Shown here: positions 1-9,980 of the stretch, piece after piece
Numbering within the stretch: position 1 is the stretch's first letter
Layout: each line of letters opens with the position of its first letter
From: Planctomycetota bacterium
GTDB lineage: Bacteria > Planctomycetota > Planctomycetia > Pirellulales > Lacipirellulaceae
DNA: 64,000 bases
Assembly: GCA_013152205.1 (NCBI GenBank)
Contig: JAADGV010000111.1
Span: 116,668-180,667, forward strand
Direction of reading: 5' to 3'
Notes under the pieces: generated by a model
The model's database searches: none
Told to the model about the DNA's origin: nothing
Seen by the model: the letters and a program-made list of their open reading frames with translations, nothing else
Translations under genes and position numbers: made by a program

Positions 1-1
1 T

Positions 2-565
2 GGCCGCGACATTGTCGAAGATCACCTCGACGTTTGCCTCGAGGCAGGTCTGTCGTTGACGGGCATCAACGCCGAGGTAATGAAAGGCCAGTGGGAGTAT
101 CAGTTGTTTGGCAAAGGTGCCAAGAATGCTTGCGACGACCTTTGGTTATCTCGCTACCTGTTGCATCGCAACAGCGAACAATACGGCGTTGTCGCCGAAC
201 TGCATCCTAAGCCGATCAAGGGCGACTGGAATGGCAGCGGCATGCACACGAACTTTTCGACGACGGCCATCCGCGAAGAGGGTGGCGAGGACTACATCAA
301 GAATCTTTGCGAGAAGTTCAAGCATCGTCACGACGATCACATCGCAGCTTACGGCTCAGACAACGACCAGCGTTTGACTGGCTTGCACGAAACGCAAGCG
401 ATCGACCAGTTTAGCTATGGCGTAAGCGACCGGGGTGCCTCGATTCGCATCCCCATTGGCACGGTCCAGAATGGCTGGAAAGGCTATCTCGAAGATCGCC
501 GCCCCGCCTCAAATGCCGACCCCTACAAGGTCGTTAGCGAGATTCTGGCGACCTTACGGTCGTAG
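2..565 (+). CDS. Glutamine synthetase type II (eukaryotic-like), C-terminal part, 5' end outside window
   Basis: Catalyses ATP-dependent amidation of glutamate with ammonia in the cytoplasm. The frame is open from base 2, so the gene starts before the window. Visible GSII motifs are GRDIVEDHLDVCLEAG, TGINAEVMKGQWEYQLFG, the glutamate/ATP-site block WNGSGMHTNFST, and GASIRIP near the end. These are the GSII (GlnII) and not the GSI versions. It ends 308 bp before a separate type I enzyme gene on the same strand, and a strong terminator lies between them, so the two are probably transcribed separately. The family call is confident; whether the N-terminal half is intact cannot be seen. Confidence 0.93.
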   Translation, partial: GRDIVEDHLDVCLEAGLSLTGINAEVMKGQWEYQLFGKGAKNACDDLWLSRYLLHRNSEQYGVVAELHPKPIKGDWNGSGMHTNFSTTAIREEGGEDYIKNLCEKFKHRHDDHIAAYGSDNDQRLTGLHETQAIDQFSYGVSDRGASIRIPIGTVQNGWKGYLEDRRPASNADPYKVVSEILATLRS

Positions 566-612
566 TGCTATGAGTTGAGCACCCAGGTGCTCGAAAACGA
601 GTTGCTAAAATA

Positions 613-655
613 AAAACCCCTCTTTGCCCCTGCTGGCGAAGAGGGGTTTTCTTTT
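613..655 (+). terminator. Rho-independent terminator after GSII
   Basis: Perfect 12-bp stem (613-624 with 639-650, A4C4TCTT paired with AAGAG4T4) and a 14-nt loop, followed by a T-rich tract. It sits 48 bp after the GSII stop codon. Confidence 0.9.
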
Positions 656-690
656 GTACCCTCATGGAAGGCAAAGTGCCTGCTGCTAAG

Positions 691-802
691 CAGGAGGATT
701 GCGAAGTCATGCTAGCCGCAGGCGGAAGCCGCGGTCGAATCTGAAAAAACCGCGGCTTCCGCCCGCGGCTACTACAGAATCAGCGACTTCGCAATCGTCC
801 TG
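691..802. repeat. MITE-like palindromic element, copy A
   Basis: Outer inverted ends (691-708 with 785-802) agree at 17 of 18 positions; an inner palindrome (714-734 with 750-770, core AGCCGCAGGCGGAAGCCGCGG-like, shown here only by its ends) agrees at 20 of 21. Nearly the same 112-bp unit recurs at 31994-32104, and cores recur at 27741-27859, 36671-36738 and 58126-58188. No coding capacity. It occupies the gap upstream of glnA. Confidence 0.85.
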
Positions 803-810
803 TACTGCTA

Positions 811-836
811 AGCCGAGAGATTGCACTCTCTCGGTT
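811..836 (+). promoter_or_regulatory. Hairpin in the glnA leader region
   Basis: Perfect 8-bp stem CCGAGAGA/TCTCTCGG (813-820 with 827-834) with loop TTGCAC, 40 bp upstream of the glnA start. The loop resembles that of terminators elsewhere in the window (12.57 kb, 44.83 kb), but no T-run follows. It could be a terminator for upstream reads or a leader structure. Confidence 0.4.
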
Positions 837-873
837 CGACTTCCCACTAGATTGTAAAATTGAGGATTGTGAC

Positions 874-2301
874 ATGACGCCCCAAGATGTCTTGGCCATG
901 TGCCGCGAACAAAGTGTCAAAGCGGTCGACTTGCGATTCATGGATTTCCCGGGGCTTTGGCAGCATTTCACGATTCCCGTTGGCAAACTCGAAGAGGAAG
1001 TCTTCGACGATGGGCTTGGGTTCGATGGTTCAAGCATTCGTGGTTGGCAGGCGATCAACGAAAGCGACATGCTCTTGGTCCCCCAACCAGAGACGGCCTT
1101 CATCGATCCGTTTACGGCCCTGCCGACGCTTTGCATGATCTGCAACATTCAGGATCCGATTACCCGCGAAGATTACACTCGCGACCCACGCAACGTGGCT
1201 CGCAAAGCGGCGAACTATCTGAAAAGCACTGGCATCGCGGATACTTGCTACATCGGCCCTGAGGCTGAGTTCTTTATCTTCGACGAAATCCGATTCGATC
1301 AGACTGCTAACAGCAGTTATTTTTACATCGACAGTGCCGAGGGCGAATGGAATCGGGGCACCGATTATCGATCGCTCGGCGAGGGGAGAAACCTGGGGCA
1401 CAAGCTGCGGCATAAAGAGGGGTACTTTCCCGTTCCTCCGGCCGACCAGCTCATGGATATCCGCAACGAGATGATGCAGACCATGATCGATTGCGGTTTG
1501 GATGTCGAAGCTCAGCATCACGAAGTGGCGACGGGCGGCCAATCGGAGATCGACCTCCGCTATGGCGACTTGGTGCAGATGGCAGACGACATGTGTCTGT
1601 TCAAGTACATCGTCAAGAACGTCGCCCATAAGCACGACAAGACAGCGACCTTTATGCCCAAGCCGATTTTTAGCGATAATGGCTCAGGGATGCACACCCA
1701 CATTTCGCTTTGGAAGGGCGATCAGCCGTTGTTTGCGGGTGGCGGCTACGCGGGTCTGAGCGACGATGCAATTCACGCCATCGGGGGCATTTTGGCCCAT
1801 GCCCCTGCGTTATTGGCGTTTACCAACCCGACGACCAATAGCTACAAACGCTTGGTGCCTGGGTACGAAGCGCCGGTGAACTTGGCCTACTCGCAGCGGA
1901 ATCGCTCGGCTGCCTGCCGCATCCCCATGTACAGCCCTAGCCCCAAGGCCAAGCGTATCGAGTTCCGCTGCCCCGACCCTAGCTCGAACCCCTACCTGGC
2001 TTTTTCGGCACTGATGATGGCCGTTTTGGACGGGATCCAAAATAAAATACATCCCGGCGAGCCCCTCGATAAAGACATCTACGACATGGAACCCGAGGAG
2101 TTGTCGCAAGTGCCGACCACCCCGCCCTCGCTAGGCCATGCACTCGATGCCCTGGCCAACGATCACGAGTTTTTGTTGCGAGGCGATGTTTTTACTCAAG
2201 ACGTGATCAACACTTGGATTTCGTACAAGAAAGAAAACGAGGTCGACGCGTTAGCGTTAAGACCGCACCCGTACGAATTTTGCTTGTACTACGATATGTA
2301 G
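874..2301 (+). CDS. glnA: Glutamine synthetase type I (GSI-beta), GlnA
   Basis: Forms glutamine from glutamate, ammonia and ATP; a cytoplasmic dodecamer in this family. At 475 aa it matches the usual length of about 470. Visible motifs: beta-grasp DGSSIRGW near residue 51, metal/glutamate residues in [11 protein letters not shown] (127-137), [17 protein letters not shown] (211-227), ATP-site [17 protein letters not shown] (266-282), and NRSAACRIP near 343. Tyr403 in [12 protein letters not shown] corresponds to the adenylylation tyrosine of enteric GSI-beta, so control by an adenylyltransferase is possible. ATG at 874 is preceded by a GAGG box. It lies directly downstream of a type II enzyme, giving the strain two classes side by side. 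Confidence 0.97.
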   Translation: MTPQDVLAMCREQSVKAVDLRFMDFPGLWQHFTIPVGKLEEEVFDDGLGFDGSSIRGWQAINESDMLLVPQPETAFIDPFTALPTLCMICNIQDPITREDYTRDPRNVARKAANYLKSTGIADTCYIGPEAEFFIFDEIRFDQTANSSYFYIDSAEGEWNRGTDYRSLGEGRNLGHKLRHKEGYFPVPPADQLMDIRNEMMQTMIDCGLDVEAQHHEVATGGQSEIDLRYGDLVQMADDMCLFKYIVKNVAHKHDKTATFMPKPIFSDNGSGMHTHISLWKGDQPLFAGGGYAGLSDDAIHAIGGILAHAPALLAFTNPTTNSYKRLVPGYEAPVNLAYSQRNRSAACRIPMYSPSPKAKRIEFRCPDPSSNPYLAFSALMMAVLDGIQNKIHPGEPLDKDIYDMEPEELSQVPTTPPSLGHALDALANDHEFLLRGDVFTQDVINTWISYKKENEVDALALRPHPYEFCLYYDM

Positions 2302-2356
2302 CAGGTGTTATTTTTTGTGAAAATCTCTCGAGATCGCGTAAGAACGTAGGATGGCG

Positions 2357-2404
2357 TGCTCGCACCCATCTTCTCTCATGATTGATGGGTGAACCTGTCG
2401 GTGG
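2357..2404. repeat. 48-bp direct repeat, left copy, bordering the PIN island
   Basis: Begins TGCTCGCACCCATCTTCTCT and ends ACCTGTCGGTGG; contains the inverted motif ACCCATC/GATGGGT. The copy at 4357-4404 differs at one base only. The two starts are exactly 2000 bp apart and the three genes between them are accessory in character. Additional short inverted segments (CCTGTCGG/CCGACAG and GTAGGGTG/CACCCTAC) continue to about 2455 here only. Confidence 0.85.
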
Positions 2405-2494
2405 TAGGGTGGATAGAGTAAAAAAGACTGACTGCCGACAGAATCACCCTACGGATTAATTACAAGTATCCAGAAAAAGGTAAAGCATTTTTCG

Positions 2495-3457
2495 ATGGAC
2501 GCTCGCAACGATGACAGGGAAGACGCGCACACTGAACCTTCGGTTGAGGACATCGCATTCAAAGACCTCGATAGGGTTTTCTCGAACTGGGGAGAATTGA
2601 AGGATAGGCTGCGGAATGCAGCTTCATATCTTCGTTTCATCGGTTCCCGCCTAGATCCTCACACCCGTGATTTACGAATCCCAGACGAACTCGCGAACCG
2701 CTTTGAATCCCTAAGCCTCTGGATTCGGAAGATCATGCCTGAACTTCCACCCGAGGTGCGAGAGCAGGCAATCGCCCTTCTTGACGATACAAAAACCGAA
2801 CAAACTATCGTCACGTTACATACTCTAGGTGAAGATATTAGGCGGCGTCTCCGGTTTCGCCAGTCATCTTCATTTGTTGTGATGTTCGCAAATGTATTTG
2901 GATTATTCAAAACCGGTCTCGATGAGTCAATTGCAGAGCTGGTGAGCGAAGAGCAACTTCAGATTATAAAAGTTGCTTTGGGCCGATTGGCCGGAATGCT
3001 GGAGTACGCTGCAGAAGACCTTTCACAGGACGAAGAGATTGACGATATCTTTTACCGGCAACACTATGACCCGCAGCTGGTTGATCGAGCACGTGTCCTC
3101 GTGTTGCTTAACTCAATAACCCTACAACTCGAATCGTTACCTGACGATGAAGTCAAAAAACATCTCTTACAAAACGTTGAGCGGCTTAAACGTGAAGCAT
3201 CGCGGTCACGTCCGCGTTGGAGATCCTTTCTTGGCAATGCCTTAATCATTCTCGCGATTATCGCGGACATCAAGACGATGCATCCCGACATTGGTGAGGA
3301 AATCCTCCGCACAATTGATGTTGTCATTCAAACAGTGGTCTCTGAATGCCAGGTGACTCCTAACAGAATGCCGAACAACAACGACCAGCACGGCCCGAAA
3401 CATTGGGCATTACAGCCAAAACGGATTGAATTCAAAGGTGACGCGGAAGACGATTAG
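2495..3457 (+). CDS. Hypothetical protein, mostly helical, accessory island
   Basis: 320 aa, not recognised. The sequence is rich in Glu, Asp, Arg and Leu, and reads as mostly alpha-helical. One hydrophobic stretch (FLGNALIILAIIADI, about residues 245-259) could be a buried helix or a marginal membrane segment; no signal peptide. The N-terminus is very acidic and the tail is Asn/Gln/Asp-rich. The ATG at 2495 has only a weak purine-rich stretch upstream. The gene lies inside the 2.36-4.40 kb repeat-bracketed segment with a PIN protein and partner, which suggests acquired DNA. A role in conflict or signalling is possible but nothing in the sequence shows it. Confidence 0.65.
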   Translation: MDARNDDREDAHTEPSVEDIAFKDLDRVFSNWGELKDRLRNAASYLRFIGSRLDPHTRDLRIPDELANRFESLSLWIRKIMPELPPEVREQAIALLDDTKTEQTIVTLHTLGEDIRRRLRFRQSSSFVVMFANVFGLFKTGLDESIAELVSEEQLQIIKVALGRLAGMLEYAAEDLSQDEEIDDIFYRQHYDPQLVDRARVLVLLNSITLQLESLPDDEVKKHLLQNVERLKREASRSRPRWRSFLGNALIILAIIADIKTMHPDIGEEILRTIDVVIQTVVSECQVTPNRMPNNNDQHGPKHWALQPKRIEFKGDAEDD

Positions 3458-3505
3458 CAGGTAGGGTGAAACTATGAAAGAAGCGAAACCCACCATGATC
3501 AAAAC

Positions 3506-3536
3506 GTGCGTTCCGCTATCGCTGCACGCACGCTAC
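3506..3536. repeat. 31-bp dispersed repeat, copy 1
   Basis: GTGCGTTCCGCTATCGCTGC and following bases, matched at 29 of 31 positions by 18726-18756. It contains a GTGCG/CGCAC pair, so it may be part of a longer palindromic family. Confidence 0.6.
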
Positions 3537-3666
3537 GGACTGAGCGAAAACCGCGAAATAACAAAAAAATACACCTGAGCGGCGAAGTCGGGTGTTTTCA
3601 AATGGACAATCATTCGTCGCCGCCGGGTGATTTTAGCCGTTCTGTCGCTAGGCAGACCAACTCCCT

Positions 3667-4140
3667 ATGCAATCAATCTATCTCGAAACGTCGATCATCG
3701 GGTACTTGGCTTCTCGCACTAGTGCCGACTTGGTGACCGCCGGAAATCAGACGTTAACACGAGACTGGTGGGACAATCATCGCAAACATTTCGAGTTATT
3801 CGTCTCCGAAGCGGTGATTGCTGAGTGTGCTGCGGGGGATTCTACAGCAGCCGAAGAACGTGGCGTTTTCCTAACTGACTTGCCGATGTTGGAAATCACT
3901 CTTGAATGCAAGACACTTGCAGCCGAGATCATGAAAAAGGCGTTACTCCCCAAAAAGGCCGATGTCGATGCGATTCACATTGCTGTAGCTGCACTGAATG
4001 GTATCGACTACTTGCTCACGTGGAATTGCAAGCACATAGCCAACCCTTCGCTGCGACGTATAATAGAGGGAGTCCTTTCTGACGCAAACATCCAGCCGCC
4101 TGTCATTTGCACACCGCAGGAGATGATCAATGTACAGTGA
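3667..4140 (+). CDS. PIN-domain protein, VapC-like toxin candidate
   Basis: 157 aa, single PIN domain, expected to be a Mg-dependent RNase. Opening strand IYLETSIIGYL carries the first acidic position (Glu in place of the usual Asp); Glu near residue 54 in VIAECAAGD and the acidic pair in KKADVDAIHIAVAA near 98-101 supply the rest of the site, followed by the family-typical YLLTWNCKHIANP and a C-terminal PPVICTPQEM. This subfamily is often annotated as VapC. The stop overlaps the start of the next gene by 11 bp, as in coupled pairs. Unlike classical vapBC, the partner follows the PIN gene. Toxicity is not shown by sequence. Confidence 0.85.
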   Translation: MQSIYLETSIIGYLASRTSADLVTAGNQTLTRDWWDNHRKHFELFVSEAVIAECAAGDSTAAEERGVFLTDLPMLEITLECKTLAAEIMKKALLPKKADVDAIHIAVAALNGIDYLLTWNCKHIANPSLRRIIEGVLSDANIQPPVICTPQEMINVQ

Positions 4141-4342
4141 CCCCATCGTCGAACAGACGCGAAAAATGCGGGACGAATATGCGGCGAGGTTCAATTATGA
4201 CTTGGATGCGATCTGCAAGGATCTTATCGAACGCCAGCGAGTAAGCGACCGCAAACTGGTCAAACGCAGCCCCAAGCGACCAATGCATCCCGTACCAACC
4301 GTAAACTATGCGACAGAACAATCGGATGCCGTGGAACCGTAA
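4130..4342 (+). CDS. Small partner of the PIN protein, possible antitoxin
   Basis: 70 aa, basic and Arg/Lys-rich in its second half. The motif DPIVEQTRKMRDEYAARFNY followed by DLDAICKDL recurs in small proteins encoded just after PIN proteins of this subfamily, from memory of the family. It has no recognisable DNA-binding fold such as AbrB or RHH. The start codon lies within the end of the PIN gene (11-bp overlap, different frame), so translation is probably coupled. It may neutralise the PIN protein or act as an accessory factor; both are inference. Confidence 0.75.
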   Translation: MYSDPIVEQTRKMRDEYAARFNYDLDAICKDLIERQRVSDRKLVKRSPKRPMHPVPTVNYATEQSDAVEP

Positions 4343-4356
4343 ACGCCGTGCGGGTC

Positions 4357-4404
4357 TGCTCGCACCCATCTTCTCTCGTGATTGATGGGTGAACCTGTCG
4401 GTGG
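4357..4404. repeat. 48-bp direct repeat, right copy
   Basis: Identical to 2357-2404 except for one A-to-G change. It begins 14 bp after the stop of the PIN partner gene and closes the accessory segment. Confidence 0.85.
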
Positions 4405-4412
4405 CAGTAAAA

Positions 4413-5246
4413 CTATTTGGAAGGTTTTGTCGTGATGGTTTCGTCGAGTTGGACGCTGGTTAGGTAGTCGTCGTATTCTTGTGTGGCGGCAGCGTGGGCG
4501 GCGTCTCCTTCGGGGCCGCAGCAGCGGGTGTCGAGTTCTTCGATCCGGTAGCGCGTGCCGTAGATCACAAGCGTGTCGTGCGCACAAACGCGGCTAGTGC
4601 CCGAAGGGGCGCCGAGGTAGTTTCCGTTCTTCCGTCGGATTCCTAGTACCAGGATTCCCTCGCGGGATAAGCATAGCTCTTCAAGCGTGCGGTCGGCGAT
4701 CCAATCTTCAGGTTCGACGCCTAGTTCTGAAACCGTGAACCCGCTGGCAAGCTCTAAGAGAGAAACGTAGTCGCGTACGTCCAGGTGAGTAAAACGTCGT
4801 AGCGCAAAGGCAATGGGCCGATTCAACTGTTTTTCGACCCAACGGCTACTAGCGGCAGCCCAGATCAAAAACAGTCCGGCTGCCAGCAATCCAAGCCCTC
4901 GTGCCCAGTCGGTCGTGTTTTGCGTCTGGTCGGATACTCGGAGCATGGTAATCATCAGCGAGGCAATGAACGTCGCGATACCGACGTTGCCGAGTAGCAT
5001 CAGCATCATGATGATGTGGCGTCGTACCGGGTGACCGATGACCGACTCTGCCTCGGTGGTCGTAAAGCCAACGCCGGTAAACGCCGAGCGAGCTTGGAAT
5101 CGGGCCGACTCTCGCGACAAGCCTGTAAGCATCAGCGCCATGGTGGCCACACGGGTGATGATTAGCGACAAGGCTAGTGCGACCAGCAGAGCAGCGATTG
5201 GCACGATAAAGTCTTGTAGAACGGCGAATAGAGGTACAAAGTTCAT
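4413..5246 (-). CDS. Membrane protein with RCK_C (TrkA-C) ligand-binding domain
   Basis: About 277 aa from the ATG giving MNFVPLF. Three membrane segments are visible: FIVPIAALLVALALSLIITR near 12-31, IIMMLMLLGNVGIATFIASL near 77-96, and GLGLLAAGLFLIWAAA near 117-132. Between the first two lies SAFTGVGFTT, which resembles a pore-loop motif of TrkH-type potassium transporters. The cytoplasmic tail has a TrkA-C/RCK_C domain (VSELGVEPEDW to DTLVIYGTRYRIEEL), a module that binds small ligands and gates K+ transport. Role as a small ion-channel or sensor subunit is inferred. An in-frame start upstream at 5336 exists but would add a Pro-rich non-hydrophobic leader. Confidence 0.75.
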   Translation of the reverse strand: MNFVPLFAVLQDFIVPIAALLVALALSLIITRVATMALMLTGLSRESARFQARSAFTGVGFTTTEAESVIGHPVRRHIIMMLMLLGNVGIATFIASLMITMLRVSDQTQNTTDWARGLGLLAAGLFLIWAAASSRWVEKQLNRPIAFALRRFTHLDVRDYVSLLELASGFTVSELGVEPEDWIADRTLEELCLSREGILVLGIRRKNGNYLGAPSGTSRVCAHDTLVIYGTRYRIEELDTRCCGPEGDAAHAAATQEYDDYLTSVQLDETITTKPSK

Positions 5247-5432
5247 GGGACCGAAAACTTCGCAGGGAGATGGGGGAAATGAGGGTGGCTTGCCGGGTTG
5301 CATCTTACCCCATCTTACGAAAAACGGGGCTATCACTCTGGAAATCCGAGCGATAACCCCGTGAGGCGTATGAGAAAACGTCGTAATTTCTCTCGCTAGC
5401 GAGTCGGGCTAGTGTCGATTTTGAAACAAAGT

Positions 5433-6287
5433 CTAGTAGATGATACCCGTGCGGATGCCGAAGCCGTGTAGGCCGATGTCGCCGAGCATGTTGGAATCGC
5501 TGTCCCACCGTTGGGCTTCCCAGAACGCTCGCAGCACGAGGTCGAAATGGTCGTATTCACGTTCCATTTCAAAGCCAGCTTGGATTTCCCACACTTGAAG
5601 AAATTCGTCTCGGTTCAGATAGTTTCCATCGTAGTAGCGAAATTGTTCAACATCGCCATAGAGGAGCGAGGTCCGAATACCACCGAAAATACTAAATCCG
5701 TCCCACAAGATCGGACGGATACCAAGAACAGAAACGGTTGGACCCGCACCGTTGAACACGACTCCCGACTCGCCAACCCAAGCAAATTCGGGGAATTGTT
5801 CCCAGTCGACGTCATTCACTGCATCCTCGCGAAGAGAAATCCTGCCATAGCGAACGCCGGCGGTGGCCCTCCAATCCCAAACATGGAAGTTGCCACGTTG
5901 AGTGAATTCTACATCGATGGTGTCGATATCTAATCGCAAGTCGCCATAGAGATCAACAGTACCTGCGCCACGGTCTTCGGTACCATAGTAGTCGATCAGA
6001 TTGTCGAAGGTGAACCAGCGAACTTGGATACCGCCGCCCTGATCGCCTTCGTAACCAAGGGTGACACGTTGGGCAAATTCTAATTGACTGCCGACATAGC
6101 CATTCGACGAGACTATGGCTGGGTTAGCGTAGTTGAAGATATTGTAGAGGCCAGCGCCACTAATCTTGGGCGATAAGAATAAGAAATCGACGCTGGCGTG
6201 AATGCCTTCGTCGGCACGGGCAGCGCTCGCCAGTACACCAACGCATAAAAGTGATAAGACGACAAGTCGCCTAAAAGTGGTTTTCAT
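5433..6287 (-). CDS. Secreted beta-barrel-like outer-membrane protein
   Basis: About 284 aa with a clear signal peptide (MKTTFRRLVVLSLLCVGVL, cleavage probably after ASAARA). The mature part has alternating hydrophobic/polar strands ending in aromatic residues (QLEFAQRVTLGYEGD, IQVRWFTFDNL, FHVWDWRATAGVRYGRISL, FDLVLRAFWEAQRW) and finishes GFGIRTGIIY, typical of a C-terminal beta strand of an outer-membrane barrel. The ATG at 6287 has a GGAGAG box; a GTG six bases upstream is less likely. No specific porin family can be named. The role (pore or structural) is unknown. Confidence 0.75.
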   Translation of the reverse strand: MKTTFRRLVVLSLLCVGVLASAARADEGIHASVDFLFLSPKISGAGLYNIFNYANPAIVSSNGYVGSQLEFAQRVTLGYEGDQGGGIQVRWFTFDNLIDYYGTEDRGAGTVDLYGDLRLDIDTIDVEFTQRGNFHVWDWRATAGVRYGRISLREDAVNDVDWEQFPEFAWVGESGVVFNGAGPTVSVLGIRPILWDGFSIFGGIRTSLLYGDVEQFRYYDGNYLNRDEFLQVWEIQAGFEMEREYDHFDLVLRAFWEAQRWDSDSNMLGDIGLHGFGIRTGIIY

Positions 6288-6514
6288 CGTCACTCTCCGT
6301 AGTGATAGGGTAAAAAGACTTCAGATCCTCCGAAGTCTTTGCTCTTGAAATATCTGGGCAAGCGCATAGGCCCCCCAGGCTCTTCATCGACTAGGGTAGG
6401 TCGCAGATCAACGGTATTAGCCGTTACGCCTAATACCATTTTGATGATTAGCACCCATGAAGACGGAAAGGTCGCCCCGATCCGCTACAGAGCGCCCCCC
6501 CCGAGAGAGTCGAC

Positions 6515-8165
6515 TTATTCGAGATTGCTTGGCGAGACCGTCTTACTCATCTTGGCCGCCAACTTTTTCAGGGCGTGGCTGCTGTCGTCGGCTTGAAGGT
6601 GTATGTGCAGAATGCTGACGCCCGATTTGTCTGCCCAGGCAGAAGAGATTGCCTGATCGAAATCCCCCTCGGTTTCAACCCGATAGCCCGTGCCGCCTCC
6701 TAGCACAACAGGTAGTTGGTCGTATTGCCAGCCGTGGATATTGTTGAACTCGTATTCTCCGGGGTGCAACAATCGCTCGGTGCCGTAGCCGCCGTTGTCG
6801 AGCACAATGACAATCACCGGCATTTGCCTTCGCACCAGGTTTGAAAGCTCCATGCCGGTCATTTGAAACGCTCCGTCGCCAACAATGGCCACCACCCGTG
6901 CGTTTGGCTTTGCCACCTGTGCCCCAAGTGCGGCAGGAACCGAGAAGCCCATCGAAGTATAGTAGGCGGGGCTTATAAACTCGGTTCGACCTCGGGTCGT
7001 CAGTTCGGTTGAAGCAAACAGCGCGTCGCCGATGTCGGCGATCACGATCGTCTCGTCATCAAGCTGTTCGTCGAGTCGGTCGATTAGTCGTGAAATGGTG
7101 ATCGGCGCATCGGCCTGTAGCGTAAACGGGTCTTTGTTCCAGTCGGTTGGCGCTGGCGGCAATGGCGATCGGGGCTTGAGTCCCCGCGAGACCAGTTCGC
7201 GTAGAAAATCTTCGACACGCACGTCGAGGTAATGATGGTGTCGTATTCGCAATTGTTCGCTGGTGGCATAAATGCAGTCGGCCATGTTTAGCTCAGCCGT
7301 GTAGAGGCCCAGGTTGATGTCGGTCATAAATGTGCCGAGCATCACTACGCAGTCGCTCGCTTCAACGTACTTGGTGACCTCCTCTCGCCCCAAAGCACCT
7401 TCGTAGAGGCCCATGTATTGGGGGTGCGTTTCGGCGACCACGCCCTTGCCAAGCATGGTCGCCGCCATGGGGATACCCGTGGACTCCGCCAGTTGGAGCA
7501 CCGCATCTTGCAGTCCAAAACGGTGGACTTCTACCCCGAGCAGAAACACCGGTTGCCGTGCATTCTCGATTCGCTGCGCTGCTTCTTCGACCGCTTCGGC
7601 CAAGGCACGCGTGTCGCTATGGGGCACATGTTGCTCGTAGGGCGGCCTGGTTTCGGGCCGTACATGCACCATGTCGCGAGGCAGCTCGATATAGACAGGC
7701 CGCTTGAAGCGTTGGCAGGCAGCCAATACGCGATCGATTTCATGGAAGGCGGTCATCGGGTCGGAGAGATCGGTCCCCGCGACGCAGAGTTTTTCGAACA
7801 CGTCGTACTGGGTACGGAAATTACGCACCATGTGATGCAGCAACGGATTGTGAATCCGCTCACGTAGCCCCGGCGAGCCGCTGATGAGCACGACAGGCGA
7901 CTTTTCGGCATAGGCTCCGGCGATCGAGTTACATACGCTCAATCCTCCGACGCAATAGGTAACGCAGAGCGCACCCATCCCATTCACGCGAGCATAGGCG
8001 TCGGCGGCAAAGCCGGCACAATCTTCGCGGGTGCAGCCCACCGTGTTGATCGGGCTTTCTTCGAGCATCGTGTAGAACGACAGCACATAGTCGCCGGGGA
8101 TGCCGAAAAGATCGGCGATGCCGTAGTCCTGCAAACGCTGGATCAGGTATTCGCCAATGGAGAGG

Positions 8166-8194
<29 letters not shown>
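6515..8194 (-). CDS. Thiamine-diphosphate decarboxylase, pyruvate/indolepyruvate decarboxylase type
   Basis: 559 aa, full length for the PDC/IPDC family, which turns 2-oxo acids into aldehydes and CO2. The order of domains is visible: PYR domain with Asp35 (GIPGD) and Glu57 (CTRED), the His120-His121 pair (NPLLHHMV) diagnostic of decarboxylases over acetolactate synthase, a central domain, and the PP domain with [14 protein letters not shown] and [10 protein letters not shown] for Mg-ThDP. The substrate (pyruvate, indolepyruvate, phenylpyruvate or a branched oxo acid) cannot be decided. Its start lies within the end of mtnA (29-bp overlap), suggesting one mRNA and possibly a link to the oxo acid formed at the end of methionine salvage, which is inference. 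Confidence 0.9.
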
Positions 8195-9242
<1,048 letters not shown>

Positions 9243-9286
9243 GTCTGTGATAAACGGTTAGGAAGTGAAAAAGGAATCAACGAAGC

Positions 9287-9970
9287 TCAGGCGGAATCGC
9301 CAAGCAGCACACGTAATGGCTTATTGTGTCGCTGGGCACGCCGTACAAAGTACCAATAGGGAACCCGCAGCGGCCAGAACGAAAATAACGAAATATATTC
9401 TGCCTGTTGGTGGAGGGTCGCCTCAAAATCTTCTGCAAGCGTCGCTTTGTCGCGCAGGGGTGTTTGACCGAGGGTCTGCTTCAGATATTCTAGCGTATCA
9501 AAATGGTGTTCCCAGAGTTCTTCCATGTCAGTGACGTTGAAGGTTTGCATCCAGTCGTGCTTAGAGGGAATCATCTGCCCATCTTTGCTGGTACCCGTGG
9601 TGAGAACGGATTTCTCGAAGATGCTGACACAGTCGCATTCAGTGTGAGTTTCAAAGAGTACGTAGATGCAAAGATAAGTCCGCTCATGAGATTTTTTCCA
9701 ACCGACCAAGATTGGCGATCCCGCCATTTTTTTGACTCGGTACACTCCTACCGGTTCAAAATTATTTTCGCTCGCCCATGTTGTGTCGATGACTCCAAGC
9801 GAAAGAACTTGCTGTAGATAGTGGTGCGACTCTTCGTCCGAGGTCGGTTCGAGGTAAACCTTGGAGAGTGCGAGCAGCGGCAGGCTGCCAGCAAGGGCGA
9901 TCAAAATCCACAATCCGGCTGCTCCGCCGATAAGGAAATATGCTATCGTCAAAAGGCTGTCAGATGTCAC
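9287..9970 (-). CDS. Hypothetical single-pass membrane protein
   Basis: 227 aa, not recognised. One strong N-terminal membrane segment (LLTIAYFLIGGAAGLWILIA, about residues 6-25) that may also serve as an uncleaved signal anchor, followed by a soluble domain with mixed strands and helices (LVGWKKSHERTYLCIYVLFE, a Cys at ECDCVS, and Trp-rich WMQTFNVTDMEELWEHHFD). It ends with basic RRAQRHNKPLRVLLG. It lies between mtnA and the broken ald gene on the same strand, separated by 44 bp from mtnA and 10 bp from ald. No function is suggested by the context. Confidence 0.7.
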   Translation of the reverse strand: MTSDSLLTIAYFLIGGAAGLWILIALAGSLPLLALSKVYLEPTSDEESHHYLQQVLSLGVIDTTWASENNFEPVGVYRVKKMAGSPILVGWKKSHERTYLCIYVLFETHTECDCVSIFEKSVLTTGTSKDGQMIPSKHDWMQTFNVTDMEELWEHHFDTLEYLKQTLGQTPLRDKATLAEDFEATLHQQAEYISLFSFWPLRVPYWYFVRRAQRHNKPLRVLLGDSA

Positions 9971-9980
9971 TGGTTCGCTC

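Noticed and set aside
1030..1635. 201-aa ORF antisense to glnA
   Set aside because: Shadow of the well-supported glutamine synthetase gene.
3506..3736. 76-aa ORF before the PIN gene
   Set aside because: Starts in a dispersed repeat and overlaps the PIN start in another frame; composition looks non-coding.
6339..6596. 85-aa plus-strand ORF
   Set aside because: Overlaps the C-terminal end of the decarboxylase gene on the other strand and has no recognisable features.
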